A stretch of DNA of 64,000 bases from Heterohyrax brucei (lineage: Eukaryota; Chordata; Mammalia; Hyracoidea; Procaviidae), in contig CM053140.1 in assembly GCA_028571685.1 (NCBI GenBank), forward strand, positions 222,413,323 to 222,477,322, in the 5' to 3' direction. The position numbers were made by a program, and so were the translations under genes. Of this stretch, positions 20,986 to 32,789 are shown piece by piece. Below the pieces are notes generated by a model. The model saw only the letters and a program-made list of their open reading frames with translations, was not told the origin of the DNA and made no database searches. Position 1 is the stretch's first letter. Every line of letters begins with the position of its first letter.

Positions 20986-21690
20986 TTTTCAGTTTTATAG
21001 TTCAGTCATTCAGGAAAGATTATTGCTGCCACGCCAATAAACTCCAATGTATGCAGTTGTGAACAGAAGGTGGCATTCCTAACCAGCACTATGGAAGGAC
21101 AGAAGCAGATGGGCATTTCTTAGGAGTGCCAAGGAGAATACTCGTAACTTGCTGACTGCTCTCCGTGCTCTCTGGGATTCTGGAAGGCTTACTTTGGCTT
21201 CTATAGCACGTGGACTATCCTCTGAACTCTAATCTCAGGATACAGCTCTCTGTGTGGAATTCTAGCATCCACTCTTGCATGATTGCTCATCTGTAATAGG
21301 AGAGCAGAGACAATATGTCATTTGATACAATACAAAGTCTTGGGCAGTATCTCCTTCTGTTGTACATAGGGTCAGCACCTAACAACAGCATCAAGAGATA
21401 CTGATGAATCCACAAATGTAGACAGATTCTGAGGAGAAGACACATTTTTGCAGAAGATATGATTGTGGGATGAATGCCTTGTTTTTCAGCCTGTAGATAT
21501 TTTACCAATTCAATGCTATTTGGGGCAGTTAAAACCCAACAGAAAACATGCAGTCTTTTTGACCTGAAGAACCTGAGACCAGATTTTGGGGCAAGTAAAT
21601 TTTCTAGACAGTGAGGAAGCAATTTAGGAAACAGTCAGAGAGAAAAAGTCCAGATTCTGTTACATAAACTCTTCCCAAATCTTTGGTTTG
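20986..21690. other. Unassigned sequence
   Basis: No recognisable repeat or gene. A 111-codon minus-strand frame (21287-21622) has no recognisable motif or gene context. Confidence 0.4.
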
Positions 21691-22254
21691 GTTTTGTCCT
21701 CTATAAAATATTTGGTGCATGCAAAAAGACGACTCAGAGAAACTCAACCAAAGACAAAGATTTTGAACTGAAATTGCAATTAATAGTCAAGAGACACAAA
21801 TTGAATTTGTGTCCAAGTTAACTGCTTGCTAAAGCAAAATTTATTGATAATTTTTGAAGTAATATAACAAAAACAAGAGTCAACACAACCTAACATTCAT
21901 GAAAACTGGGATACAATTTAAAATTCCATAACTAGAAAAATGTTAGCTATTCTCCAGTAAAAAGTTAACTGAAATTAACCATGAAGCCACTCTTTTGTTA
22001 GAATTTGAAAATAAGAATTGTTAAAACAATATTGTGACTATGCTAAATAATGAAAAGAAAAATACATAATAAATTAAAATGATAGAAAATCTCTGAAAGA
22101 AATAACTAAATGGGAATTCTAGAACTAAAAACAGAATAAGAATAATGAATGTAAAAGAACAAGTTAGTGAAAATAGAAAAGAACAGAAATTATTCATTTT
22201 GAAGAAAAAAGAGAATTATTAAGAGGAGTAGAAAGACCAGAGCATTGGAACCTG
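21690..22254 (+). mobile_element. Ancient L1 fragment (ORF1 N-terminal region)
   Basis: Very A-rich sequence with blocks such as GGGAATTCTAGAACTAAAAA, the stereotyped L1 ORF1 coiled-coil region. It is interrupted at 22257 by an LTR and probably resumes at 22785. Confidence 0.55.
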
Positions 22255-22256
22255 TG

Positions 22257-22784
22257 TGTCATCGATTGAATTGTGTCTCCTCAAAAATGTGTTAAGCAAT
22301 TTGGCTATGCCAGGAGTCCCAGGACCATGTGATTGCCCTTCATTTTGTGATTTTCCTGTGCTGTTGAATCCTAATCTCTGCCTGTGGCTAAATAGAACTA
22401 TGTTAAAAGAGCATTAAGATAGGACTGCTATACCTTTACCAAGGGAGTTTCCCCAGAGGGTGGCTTGCACCACATTTTTCCTTTCATCCTACAGGAGATG
22501 AAAGGGTAGAGAAGCAAGCAGGAAGTTGGGAACCTCATACCATGGAGAAAGCAGCACTGGGAGTAGAGCACATCCTCCAGACCTAAGGTTCCTATGCCAA
22601 GATGCTCCCTGACCAAAGACCGATGCAAAGTAAGAAATTTTCTTGGGAGCTGACAAAGAGGGAAAACCTTTCCATGGAGCAGACATCCTGAATTCTGACT
22701 AGACTGTGTAAGAATAAACTTTTCTTTGCTACAGCTGTCCACTTTGTAGTATTTCTGTTAGAGCAGTACCAGGTGACTAAATCA
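22257..22784 (+). mobile_element. MaLR-type solo LTR (copy 1)
   Basis: Begins TGTCATCGATTGAATTGTGT and ends AGGTGACTAAATCA. Near the end it has AATAAACTTTTC (poly(A) signal), then GTAGTATTTCTGTTAGAGCA. Start, end and the terminal region match the ERVL-MaLR LTR plan. No internal coding region adjoins it. Three more copies of the same ~500-base unit lie at 24.3, 35.4 and 47.5 kb. Confidence 0.78.
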
Positions 22785-23240
22785 CTTTCATGTAATACTT
22801 TTAAAAAACTAACATGTTTCTAATTATTGACAGCAGGGGAGGAGAGATAGACTGGCCAGAAAATAATTTAGAAAATACTTACAGAAAACTAGGGAAAAGC
22901 CTGAAAATAGCCAGAGACAACGAACACATTTCACATGCAAGAAAAATGATTTGAATGAGTGCTAAATTCTCTTGAGAAAGTGTGAAGCCCAGAGGAATAA
23001 GAGACTGAAAAATCTTCAAAGTGATGACATTAAAAAAAAAACAAAACTATAAAGGCAAACTTCTTTATCTAGCAAAATGAATACTTATGTAAGAAGGAAA
23101 ATAAAATAGACATTTTAAGATGAAAAAAAGAAAATTTTTGTGAGAAATCTGGCTTTACAAGGAAAACAATAGGACTTTTTCAGAATAAGGAGAAATAATG
23201 GGAAAAAATGAAAATATAAATTCTGTGTAAATATAAGGTG
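22785..23240 (+). mobile_element. Ancient L1 fragment (ORF1 C-terminal region)
   Basis: A-rich, with blocks resembling old L1 ORF1 3' sequence (AAATGAATACTTATGTAAGAAG, GACATTTTAAGATGAAAA). Probably the other side of the 21.69-22.25 kb fragment. Low sequence conservation. Confidence 0.45.
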
Positions 23241-23241
23241 C

Positions 23242-23348
23242 TATGTCTGTTAGCCAAAAGGTCGGCAATGGCACTCCTTGGAAACTCTATGGGGGCAGTT
23301 ATACTCTGACTTACTGTGAGTCAGACCTGACTCAATGGCAGTGGGTTT
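23242..23348 (+). mobile_element. AfroSINE, 5'-truncated
   Basis: Sense copy starting inside the head (GTTAGCCAAAAGGTCGGCAA). It continues through CTCCTTGGAAACTCTATGG and the tail block GTGAGTCAGACCTGACTCAA, then GGCAGTGGGTTT. Confidence 0.85.
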
Positions 23349-23574
23349 CCTTTATTTAGTTTTTTGCAATTTTATTAAATTATGGGAAATAATACATTTT
23401 TCTTGTACTTTTATTAAACAAAATCATCTTCTGGGAATTTTAAAGTGCATATATTTAATAATCATGACAAATATAGAATTAAAGATTGAGATGACTACAT
23501 TTTATAAGAAATGGTAAAATAGGAACTCCAATGATACTGTAAAAAGTAAAATATGTTTGTGGTAGTGCTTGTAA

Positions 23575-23732
23575 GCAAAACCAACCCCATTGCTGTTGAG
23601 TCAAGTTCAACTTACGGCAACCCTGAAAGACAGGATAGACCTGTCTCATAGGGTTTCCAAGCAGCAGCTGGTAGATTTCAGCTGCCGACCTTTTGGTTAG
23701 CAGCTGAGATTTTAACCACTGTGTCACTACAT
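23575..23732 (-). mobile_element. AfroSINE, complete
   Basis: Antisense copy. Tail complement AACCCCATTGCTGTTGAGTC, then ATAGGGTTTCCAAGCAGC, GCCGACCTTTTGGTTAGCAG and the head complement TTTTAACCACTGTGTCAC. Confidence 0.88.
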
Positions 23733-24061
23733 TCCATAGAAGTAAATAATAAAAGTAACAAGACAAAGAGTGAACCATTACTGTCAGTAATGACTGAAAT
23801 CCAATTGAACCAATTTGCCCTAAATAAAAGCTATAAACTTTCAGTACATTGAAAAATAAACCTATCTGAAATCACTGGAAACTAAACCAAAGCTGGAAGG
23901 TTGGAGATGGCTTAATTATTTACAGATACCCATTGTTACTACTTTTAGCAAGAGATAGGCACAGTAAGCATAATACAGGTGTTGGAGGTACCAATAGACA
24001 ACAATTGCAGACTTACGTGCTTGGGTAAGAAGAGGACCGAATCTGTGGCTATTAGAGATAA

Positions 24062-24233
24062 AAACCAAAACCAAACTTACTGCTACTGAGTCAATTCAGA
24101 CTCAAAGTAACCTTATTGGACAGAGTAGAAATGCCTCCATAGAGTTTCTAAGGAGTGACTGGTAGACTTGAATTGCCAAACTTTGGGTTAGCAGTCATAG
24201 AACCCAACTACTATGCCACCAGGATTTCCACTA
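24062..24233 (-). mobile_element. AfroSINE, complete
   Basis: Antisense copy with tail complement ACTGCTACTGAGTCAATTC, the GGACAGAGTAGAA block, TTGGGTTAGCAGTCA and the head complement. It ends about 5 bases before the next AfroSINE, so the two are a tandem same-orientation pair. Confidence 0.86.
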
Positions 24234-24237
24234 CTAG

Positions 24238-24932
24238 AGATAAAAACAAACCCATTGCCATAGAGTTGATTAAAACTGTTTTAGTCAGCTAGTACTGCTC
24301 TAACAGAAATACCACAAAGTGGATGGTTTTAAAAAGGGAAAGTTCATTATTACACAGTCCACTAGGCTACAAGTCCAAATTCAAGGTGTCCATTCCAAGG
24401 GAAGCCTTTCCCTCTGTCAGCTCTGGAGGAAAGTTCTTGTGTTGCATCAGTCTTTGTTCACAGAGCATCTTGGCACAGGGACCTCAGATCTGAATAATGC
24501 TCTCTACTCCCAGTGCTGCTTTCTCAATGGTGTAAAGTTCCCAGTTCCTCGCTTTCTTTCCTTTTCTTTGATCTCTTGTAGGATGAAAGAATAAATGGTG
24601 GTACAAGCCATACTCCAGGGAAACTCCCTTTACAGTGAAGCAGGGAAGTGATCTTATGAAAGGACTTAAAGTCCCACCCTAATCCTCTGATATACAGTAT
24701 AGGCAAATCACACAGTGGAAGACAATCATAAAATATTGAAAACCACAGCCCAGCCACATGGCTACACACATTTTTGGGGGGGACAAAGTTCAATCCATGA
24801 CACAGATTCATAATGACCCTATAGGACAGAGTAGAACTGCCCGATAGAGTTTCCAAGGAGTGCCTGGTGGATTTGAACTGCTGATGTTTTGGTTAGCAGC
24901 TATGGTGCTGAACCCCTACACCAACAGGGTTA
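24238..24932 (-). mobile_element. AfroSINE split by an LTR
   Basis: The left piece, 24238-24276, is the tail complement AACCCATTGCCATAGAGTTG. The right piece, 24805-24932, resumes with TCATAATGACCCTATAGGAC, then TAGAACTGCCC, GTTTCCAAGGAGTGCC and GTTTTGGTTAGCAGC. Put together they make one normal antisense SINE. The 528 bases between are a MaLR-type LTR. Confidence 0.85.
24277..24804 (-). mobile_element. MaLR-type solo LTR (copy 2), inside an AfroSINE
   Basis: Antisense copy of the same LTR as at 22.26 kb. Plus-strand left end is TGTTTTAGTCAGCTAG and the right end is CAATCCATGACACA. It contains the complement of the terminal AGTATTTCTGTTAGAGCA block. No internal region. A clear target duplication could not be read. 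Confidence 0.82.
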
Positions 24933-25315
24933 CGTAATTCAAAGGAAAGAGCAGAGAGAGGATTTCTAAATTCTATCTGCTTAATCTTTGGCCAACTCTG
25001 AAAAATGCATACAAGGAGCACATATAGAGTAACTCAGCTAAAGATAGAAAATTCAAATTGACATTGAAAATCTGTCTGAGAAGCAGAAGTAGCAGTTTAA
25101 TTCCAACCAGATTAAATACCTGTTAAAACAAAAAATAGGAAAGAAAAATAGTGCCACTTTGCCCATTTTTCTTTATGTGTTACTATCAAAAAACAAAACA
25201 AAACAAAACAGTATGCTTAAAAAACACCTCACAATGGGGCAGAAGGGGTTGGCAAACAAGTATAGAAGGTGCACATTTTTTGTGTCAAAATATGGTAATC
25301 CAAAATTACATACTA
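24933..25315. other. Unassigned A-rich sequence
   Basis: May be more of the ancient L1, but not clearly so. It contains a short (AAAAC)n run at about 25187-25210. No gene. Confidence 0.4.
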
Positions 25316-25836
25316 TGTTAAGCTGGATTTTCTAGAGAAGCAAAATCAGTGAAGCATGTAAACACATATACAGCAAATACATATCAAAGAAATGGCTCAT
25401 GCAATTGCAGGGGCTGGAACATCCCAAGTCTTTGTATCAGGCTGGAGGCTTCTCCTGACTTGTGAAGCTTCAGGAGTTGGTGAACCCATGATCCTCAGGT
25501 CAGACAGAAGGCCTCTGGTTCATACGCTGTTGAGGCTGATGAATCTCAAGCTCAACAAGTAAACTTCTATCTCAAGTCCCAAGAACTGGAGGTCAGACGA
25601 ACAGGTACAAGTTTCAGAATCCAGAGTTAGCACAAGCCAGCAAGCTTCACCAGAAAGTCCCCCTGCATTGTACGTAGGCCAGAATCCAAAGGAAACTCCT
25701 TTTCAATTAACTGCTGCTCATGGCAGATCCCATTGTGAAAGTGATTACAAAATTGCGTACCCGCCAAACCACATCGTGATAGCCAAATTGCTAATAATTA
25801 TGGCTCAGCCAAACTGACACATAACTGTAACTATCA
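25316..25836 (+). mobile_element. Probable ERVL (MLT2-like) solo LTR
   Basis: Begins TGTTAAGCTGGATTTTCTAG and ends ACTGTAACTATCA, so it has the TG...CA ends of an LTR. The early GGATTTTCTAGAGAAGCAAA and AAAGAAATGGCTCATGCAAT blocks match the ERVL LTR type often called MLT2. Family assignment is from memory of the consensus, and orientation is uncertain. Confidence 0.55.
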
Positions 25837-25869
25837 GTTTTTTGAAGAGAAAAAACAAATAACTGAGAC

Positions 25870-27628
25870 TAACACCAAGATGTCCCAGAGTTTAGAATAA
25901 GCAGACAAGGCTGGATTTTCTGTAAAGTTATTCTCAACAAAGTAAATGAAAGTAAAGTTGCAATAGATTAGGAAGCGTAAGCAGATAAATGCCTACATGT
26001 GACATAGTCAAATATTGAAAGACAAAGATAAAGAACAAATCTTGACAGCATCAGGAGAAAAATTAAGCATTACCTGAAGAGCAGCTTATTGTTAGTTGCC
26101 ACTGAGTCAATTCTGATTCATCGAGAACCAGACTGACTTCTTACAAATTCTGTGGAATCCAGAAGAGAATACAAAAATAAATATCTTTAAAATGCTGAAA
26201 GAAAAATTGTCAGCACCAGAATTTGGTATGCATATCACTTAATATCACTCAAGATTTAAAGGAAAATAGGTATTTTCAAAAAAGAAAGCTAAGAGAATTC
26301 ACTACCAGCAGACCTACTCTGTAAGAAATGACAAAGGATTTCCTCAACTGCAATGATGATTTGAATAATGGTATCAATTATATTTCAGCATTACTAGAAG
26401 CTCACATCACTGTAATAGTAGAATACAGTTTTTAAGTAAATACGTTACATTCAATAAGACAGAATGCATTCTGGGCCATAAAACAAGTCACTATAATTTA
26501 AAATATTTAAAACATATAGAGAATATTCTCTCCCCAGTAAGGAATCAAGCTGAAAAGCAGTAAAGGAAAGATAGCTGTAAAATCCCCAAGCACTTGGAAA
26601 TTAAATAACACAATTCTGAATAATTCATAGATCAAAAAGATAAAATGAAACATTATATTTTTAACTGAATGATAAGTAAACTACAATATACAAAAAGAAA
26701 AACACAAGTGAAGTGTTTACATGGCACTTTGAAACTGAAGTCCAAAGCTGGAGAATTCACAATATCTGTTTTCAAGATTTTTTGCAAAAAGTCAAAATAA
26801 TTATGATAATGTGATAAAGTTTGAAAAACAGATTAATGGAATAGAACAGCTAACTCACAAATTGATCGACATTTATATGGCATTTGATTTTTGATAATGC
26901 ATCAGGACAGTGAGGAAAGAAAAATCTTTTCAATCAACAGTGTTGAAATAACCGTATATGCATGTGGAGAAAAGAAAAGATTCTTACAAAATACACAATC
27001 GTTAGTTTGAAGCTGCTTATAAACTTCAGTGTGCATGCTAAAACTTTAGAGCATTATGGGCAAAATTTTTATTTAGACAAAGATTTCTTAGACAGGTAGC
27101 TGAGACCTAACTGACAAATTAGAATTTATAAATTTAAAATTTTCTCTCATCAAAGTTACTATTAAGGAAAAAAAAAAAAAAAAAAGCCGGGTAGAGGGGC
27201 TGGTAAAACATACTGAGACAATAGTTACATACAGATATCTTACAAAAGATGACATACAGAGTATATAAAAATTAATAGTCACCTGAATGTCTAAAATTAA
27301 AAAAAATGGCAACATGAGACACTGGTAAAGTTGTCAAAAAACTTTACACATTGTTGGTGGTAGAGTAAAATGGCTCAATTACTATAGAAAAATTTTCTGT
27401 TTTTTCTCATAAAACTAAAACATGGCTATCATGTGACTTAGCAGTTCTACCCATAGACATTTTTCTCAATAAAAAGAAAGCATATGAGAAAAATGCTTTG
27501 TAAAAGAATGTTCAACATTTCATTTATGATGACTAAACAATTAGAAACAACTGAGATATTCAAAAATTGAGGTATTGATAAATTGACTGAAATAGTCATA
27601 TGATAAAATACTACTCATCAATAAAATG
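25870..27628 (+). mobile_element. Ancient L1 (ORF1 end to ORF2 end), fragmentary
   Basis: Blocks appear in L1 order. ORF1 C-terminal blocks lie at 25890-26330 (TCTTTAAAATGCTGAAAGAA and the AGAGAATTC...CCAGCAGACCT region). An ORF2 endonuclease-end block lies at 26470-26640 (TGGGCCATAAAACAAGTC, then AAATCCCCAAGCACTTGGAA). RT C-terminal blocks lie at 26820-26940 (ATTAATGGAATAGAACAGC, CATTTGATTTTTGATAA). ORF2 end blocks lie at 27340-27628. No open frame survives. The much younger L1-C sits directly at its right edge, at poly(T) 27629. Confidence 0.72.
26088..26132 (-). repeat. Short AfroSINE/RTE 3'-tail fragment
   Basis: TTATTGTTAGTTGCCACTGAGTCAATTCTG and nearby bases match the complement of the tail shared by RTE and AfroSINE. 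About 45 bases lie within the ancient L1. It is too short to say which of the two it came from. Confidence 0.5.
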
Positions 27629-28607
27629 ATTTTTTTTTTAATTTATTGTGATTGAGTGAAAGTGTACAACCCAATATAAATTTGCAGGCCCACCTGTGTG
27701 CAGCTCCCATGCTCTCCCTGCCCGGTGAAAGCACATTCCTCCCATCTGTTCTATACATGTCATATCCTCCTAACAATCTCCTGTCTCCTACTCTTCACCT
27801 TCTCTGCTGTCTCAGTAAGATGCCAGCGGGACAACATTCTATAGATGCACAGAACCGTAAAGTGCACACATGATGTAGTCAATCTGTTTTGTCAAGTCCA
27901 ATCCATTCCTGTCCAAAGAGCTGACCTTAGTTATGATTCATGGACAGGGGTAGCATCAGGACTAGGGGCCATTCTCCCATGGGAATCCCAAGGCCCTTGG
28001 ACTATCACTTGAGGTCTTTTAGTGGAGATCTCAGGGTGCACCCCTTTTTATTCTTGTGTTGCCTACGAGACGCAACTTTGTGAGCCCCATCACAGCTATC
28101 ACTGGTGGTGGCCAGGCAGCCTCTGGTTCCTCTGAGTACATGTTGATGCAGTCACCCGGCCACATGGATCTTTCTGTGTTCTGGATTCTCTTTCCACGAT
28201 GTTGTTTTGGTCCTTGGTGATCGTCAGTTCCTGCTGAGTTGGGACCATTTGGTATGCCTCAGATGGCAGCTTGCTAGCTTTTAAGACCCAAGACGCCACT
28301 CACCAATATGGGGTACAGAAGACTCTCTTAGCAATACTCTAGTTATGTCAGTTGGGCCTTGACATCCCCTGAGAGCGTGGTCCCCAGATCCCCATCCCTG
28401 TTACTCTGCTCTAGCAATGTTGGAAGAGTAACCATGTTATGTTAAAGTCCAGTGAAGTTGATCTTCTTTCTAATGTGTGCAGTCACTGATTTCACCAAAC
28501 CAAATTTCTATCACCTATCTAATCTCTAACCAGCTTTCTTCCTCCCTCCCTCCCTACTGTTGCAACCATCAAAGAGTCTTCTGTACATGAAGACTGTTTT
28601 TAAGTCC
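27629..28607 (-). other. L1-C 3' UTR
   Basis: Non-coding, homologous along its length to the 3' UTR of L1-D. It shares the complement of GGTCTTAAAAGCTAGCAAGC (near 28270) and of the GACTATACTCAA-type end. An AT-rich tail complement is at 27629-27660. Confidence 0.75.
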
Positions 28608-31600
28608 TTAGAATAGGAGTCTCATACAATATTTGTCCTTTTGCTGCTGACTGCTTTCATTCAACATCATGTCTTCCAATTGAAACCAGGTTATGAGATG
28701 TTTCCTGAAATCACAATTGTTCTTTATCATCACACAGTGTCCCACTGAACATATATACCATAGTTTATTTATCCAGTCATCTGTTGTTGGGCATCTGGGT
28801 TGATTCTAACTTTTTGCTATTGTGGACTGTGCTGCAATAAACATTTGTGCGTGTGTATCTGTTGATGGGAATGCCTTTGATTCTGTAGGATATATTCCAA
28901 GCAGTAGGATTACTGGGTCAAATAGTATATCCATTTCTACCTTTTTAAGGAAGCAACAGATTGCTTTCCAAAGAGGCTGTACAATTTTATAGTCACACCA
29001 GCAGTGTAAGAGAGTTCCAATTTCTCTACAGCCTCTCCAGGATTTGTTGTGTTGTGTTTTTTGGATCATGACCAAGCTTGTCAGGGTGAGATGGTATCTC
29101 ATCATTGTTTCAATTTGAATTTCTTTGATAGTTAATGATTGTGAGCATTTCCACATGTGTCTTTTGGCTGCCTGGATATCCTCTTCAGAGAAGTGTCTAT
29201 CCATCTCCTTTGTCCATCACTTAATTGGATTATTTATTTTTTTCTTATTGATATTTTGTAGTACCATACAGATTATGGACATCAGGCATCAGTCTGCCAA
29301 ATATTTTTTCCCATTCTGTAGCTGGTCTTTTAATTCTTTTTGATAAAGTCTCTGGATGAGCAAAAGTGTTTGATTCTTAGTAGTTCCCATTTATCTACTT
29401 TCTCTTCTGTTGATCTTTGTTTCACAGATTTTTGAAGTCTGTCTACGTTATGTATTAAAATTTTCATTGTTGATCCTATTTTTCCTGGATGAGCTTTTTC
29501 ATTTTAGTTTTGATATTTAGGTCTTTTATCCAGTTTGAGTTGGTTTTTGCGTAAGGTGTGAGATATGGGGTCTTGTTTCAGTTTATTGCAGGTGCAGATC
29601 CAATTTTGCTAGCACCATTTGTTAAAGAGATTGCTTTTACCCCAGTTTAAAGTCTTAGGGCCTTTGTCAAATATAAACTGTTCATAGAAGATGGTGTCAT
29701 CTCTGGGGTCTCAACTCTCTGCCATTGATCTCTCTGTCTCTTTTTTGTACCAGTAGCAGGCTGTTTTGACAATGCTGACAGTGTAATAGATTCCAAAGTC
29801 AGGTAGTGAGAGGCCTTCCAGTGTGTTCCTCTTCTTCAGTAATGCTTTACATATCGGGGACTTCTCTTTCCAAACAAAGTTGGTGATTAGTTTCTCTATC
29901 TCATTAAAAAATGTCACTGGAATTTGTATTGGGATTGCATTAAGTAAGTAGATGCCTTGGGTAAAATAGACATTTTCACCGCATTAAGTCTTCCTATCCA
30001 TGAGCCGGGTAGATTTCTCCATTTATGTAAGCCTCTCTTAGTTTCTTGTAGTAAGGTTTTGTAGTCCTCTTTGTCAAGGTCTCTTTATTTCTCTAGTTAG
30101 ATTTATTCCTAGGTATTTTATCTTCTTGGGGGCTATAGTAAATAGTATTAATTTGATGATTTCTTCTTTGATGAAATTCTACTGATTTACTTCTGTTTAT
30201 CTTGTATCCTGATATCTTGTATCCGTATAAGTAATTTCCTTATGGATTCTTTATGGTTCTCTGCATATACAGTCGTATCATCTGCAAATAGGGAGACTTT
30301 TACTTCTTTGCTGATACAGATGCCCTTTATTTCTTGGTCTCGTCTAATTGCTCTGGCTAGCACTTCTAGCACAATGTTGAATAGGAGAGTTGAGTGTGGT
30401 CATCCTTGTCTAGTTCTTCTCAAAGAGAATTCTTTCAGTCTCTCCCTGTTTAAAATGATGTAGGTGGTTGGCTTTGTATAAATGGTCCTAATTACACTGA
30501 GGAATTTACAGTCTGCTCCTAGTATGCTGGGAATTTTTAGCATGAATAGCTGTTGGACTCTATCAAGTGTCTTTTCTATATCAATTGACAAAATCAGGTG
30601 ATTCTTGTCTTTTGTGTTATTCATGCAATAGATCACAATAACAGCTTTTCTGATGTTGAACCAGACTTGCACCCCCCCTTGTGAATCCAACTTGTTCATG
30701 ATAAATTATTTTTTTGATATGTTGCTGAACTCTATTGGCAAGAATTTTGCTGAAGATTTTCACATCTAGATTCATGAGTGATATTGGTCTGTAATTTTCC
30801 TTTTTTGTGAGATCCTTCCTCAGCTTTGGCATAAGGGTTATGCTGGCTTCATAGAATGAATTTGGGAGTATTCTGTCCTTTTCTATGCTATGGAATAGCC
30901 TTGGTAGTATTGGAATTATCTCCTCTCTAAAAGTTTGGTAGAATTCTCTAGTGAAGCTGTCTGGGGCAGGACTTTTTTGGTTGGTAGGTTTTTTTTAAAT
31001 CACTTTTTTAACCTCTTCTTTTGTGATGAGTTTATTAAGTTGTTCTAATTTTCCATGTGACAACTTTGGTCAATGAAGTGAGTCTAGAAATTTGCCCATT
31101 TCCTCTAGGTTTTCAAGTGCATTTAAGTACAATCTTTCATAGTATTCTGTTATGGTTCTTTTGATTTTGGTTGAGTGTGTTGTCACAATCCCCCATATCA
31201 TGTGTTATTCAGGTTGTTTCCTTCCCTGTTTTTCTTTAGTAAGTTTAGCCAAAGGTTTGTCAATTTTGTTGATCTTTTCAAAAAAACCCAGCTTTTGGTC
31301 TTTTCAATTTTTTCAGTTGTTCTTATAATCCGTTTTCCTCTTGTGCCTGACAAATTCCTCTGTTGCTTGCTTGCTTTCTACTTGTTCAAGCTGTAGGGTT
31401 AGTTCTTGGGTTTGGGTTCTTCCTTCCTTCCACATGTGTGTATTTATAAAGACAAACTCACCCCTGAGCACCACTTTTGCTGTATTCTATAGGTTCTGGT
31501 AGGAAGTGTTTTCATTCTCACTTGAATCCACAAATTTCTTTACTTCATACTTGATTTCTTGTATCACCCGTGGCTTTTTCAGCAAGATGTTGTTCAGTTT

Positions 31601-32330
31601 CCATGAGTTCCAATTTCTGTCTATGTTTTTTCTCCTATCGATTTTGACTTTTATGGCTTTATGGTCTGCGAAGAGCTTTGCAATAATTCAATGGTATGGA
31701 TTTTTTTGAGATTTGCTTTATGTCCTAACACATGATCTATTCTGGAAAATGTTCTATGTGCACTGGAGAAGAAAGTATAGTTATCTGCTGATAGATAGAA
31801 AGTTCTGTGTATGTCAGTGAGGACTAGTTGGTTAATTGTGGTAACAAGATCTTCTATGTCTTTAATAAGCTTTTTTCTAGATCTGTCAAATACTGAAAGT
31901 GGAGTGTTGAAGTCTTCCACTATTATTGTGGAATGATCTGTCTCATTTTTGAATGTAGTCAGTGTGTCTTCAATGCATTTAGATGCTCTAGTATCGGGTG
32001 TGTAAAGATTTAATATTAGTAACTCCTGCTTGTGTACTGAACTTTTCAGCAATAAATGGTGTCCATCTTTGTCCACAATGGTGGATTTTACATTAAAATC
32101 TATTTTATCTGAGATAAGTATTGCCACACTTGCTCCTCCTTGCATATTACTAGCTTGGTATATATTCTTCCATCCCTTAATTTTCAATTTTTTTCCTATC
32201 TTTAAGTCTAAGATGAGTTTCTGGTAAGCAACATATAGACAGGTCGTGTCTTTTGATCCCAAATGTCACTCATTGTCTCTTTACTGGAGTGTTCAGACTA
32301 TTTACATGCAATGTAATTATTGATAGATAT
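28608..32330 (-). pseudogene. L1-C ORF2 (endonuclease + RT), near full span, broken
   Basis: Endonuclease segment, 203 codons open (31651-32262). It covers KIKGWKNIYQASN, an ISDKIDF block, LNLYTPD, DFNTPLS (with E before the D instead of G) and SRIDHVLGHK, which carries the catalytic Asp-His pair. The block before it with the catalytic Glu (CLQET) is lost to a frameshift. RT palm: IDIEKTLD at about 30580 and an intact FADD box at about 30285. The C-terminal domain (28806-29204) has DRHFSEEDIQAAKRHMWKCS, as in the active family, and a conserved stop at 28608. Multiple frameshifts make it inactive. Confidence 0.85.
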
Positions 32331-32789
32331 GTGTTTAGTGCTGTTATTGTGATGTGTTTTTTATGTGTTAATGTTTTCTTTTTTGCCCTTACTATTCTGT
32401 TCTGGGGCATTCTTCTTTATGGGTTAATTTTTCACCCTTTTCAATGTTGGTTTTGTGTTCGTTGAGACTCCTGTATTATGTTTCTTGATTTGATATATTG
32501 CTTCTTCATTTTGTTTTGCAGCTACCCTTGTAAACCCCTTAATAATCTATGTTTAAACCTGATTTTAACTTCTACATGTCTTATTAACTTCCTCTCCATC
32601 TGGGTGGACTGTAACTATTGTAGTACACCCCTCTTTTTAATATGATGATATCATAGTTTTCGTGATATGATTACTGGATCATTTCTTTTAATATTATAGC
32701 TTTGATTGAGTTTTGTGCCTTCCCTAAGTGTTTAGATATCTGGATGATGCATCCTGTATTGCCTCCTAAAATACAGAGTTAATGGTTTT

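Noticed and set aside
21287..21622. 111-codon minus-strand open frame as a possible gene
   Set aside because: No recognisable domain, no exon or start context, and composition typical of chance frames in AT-rich DNA.
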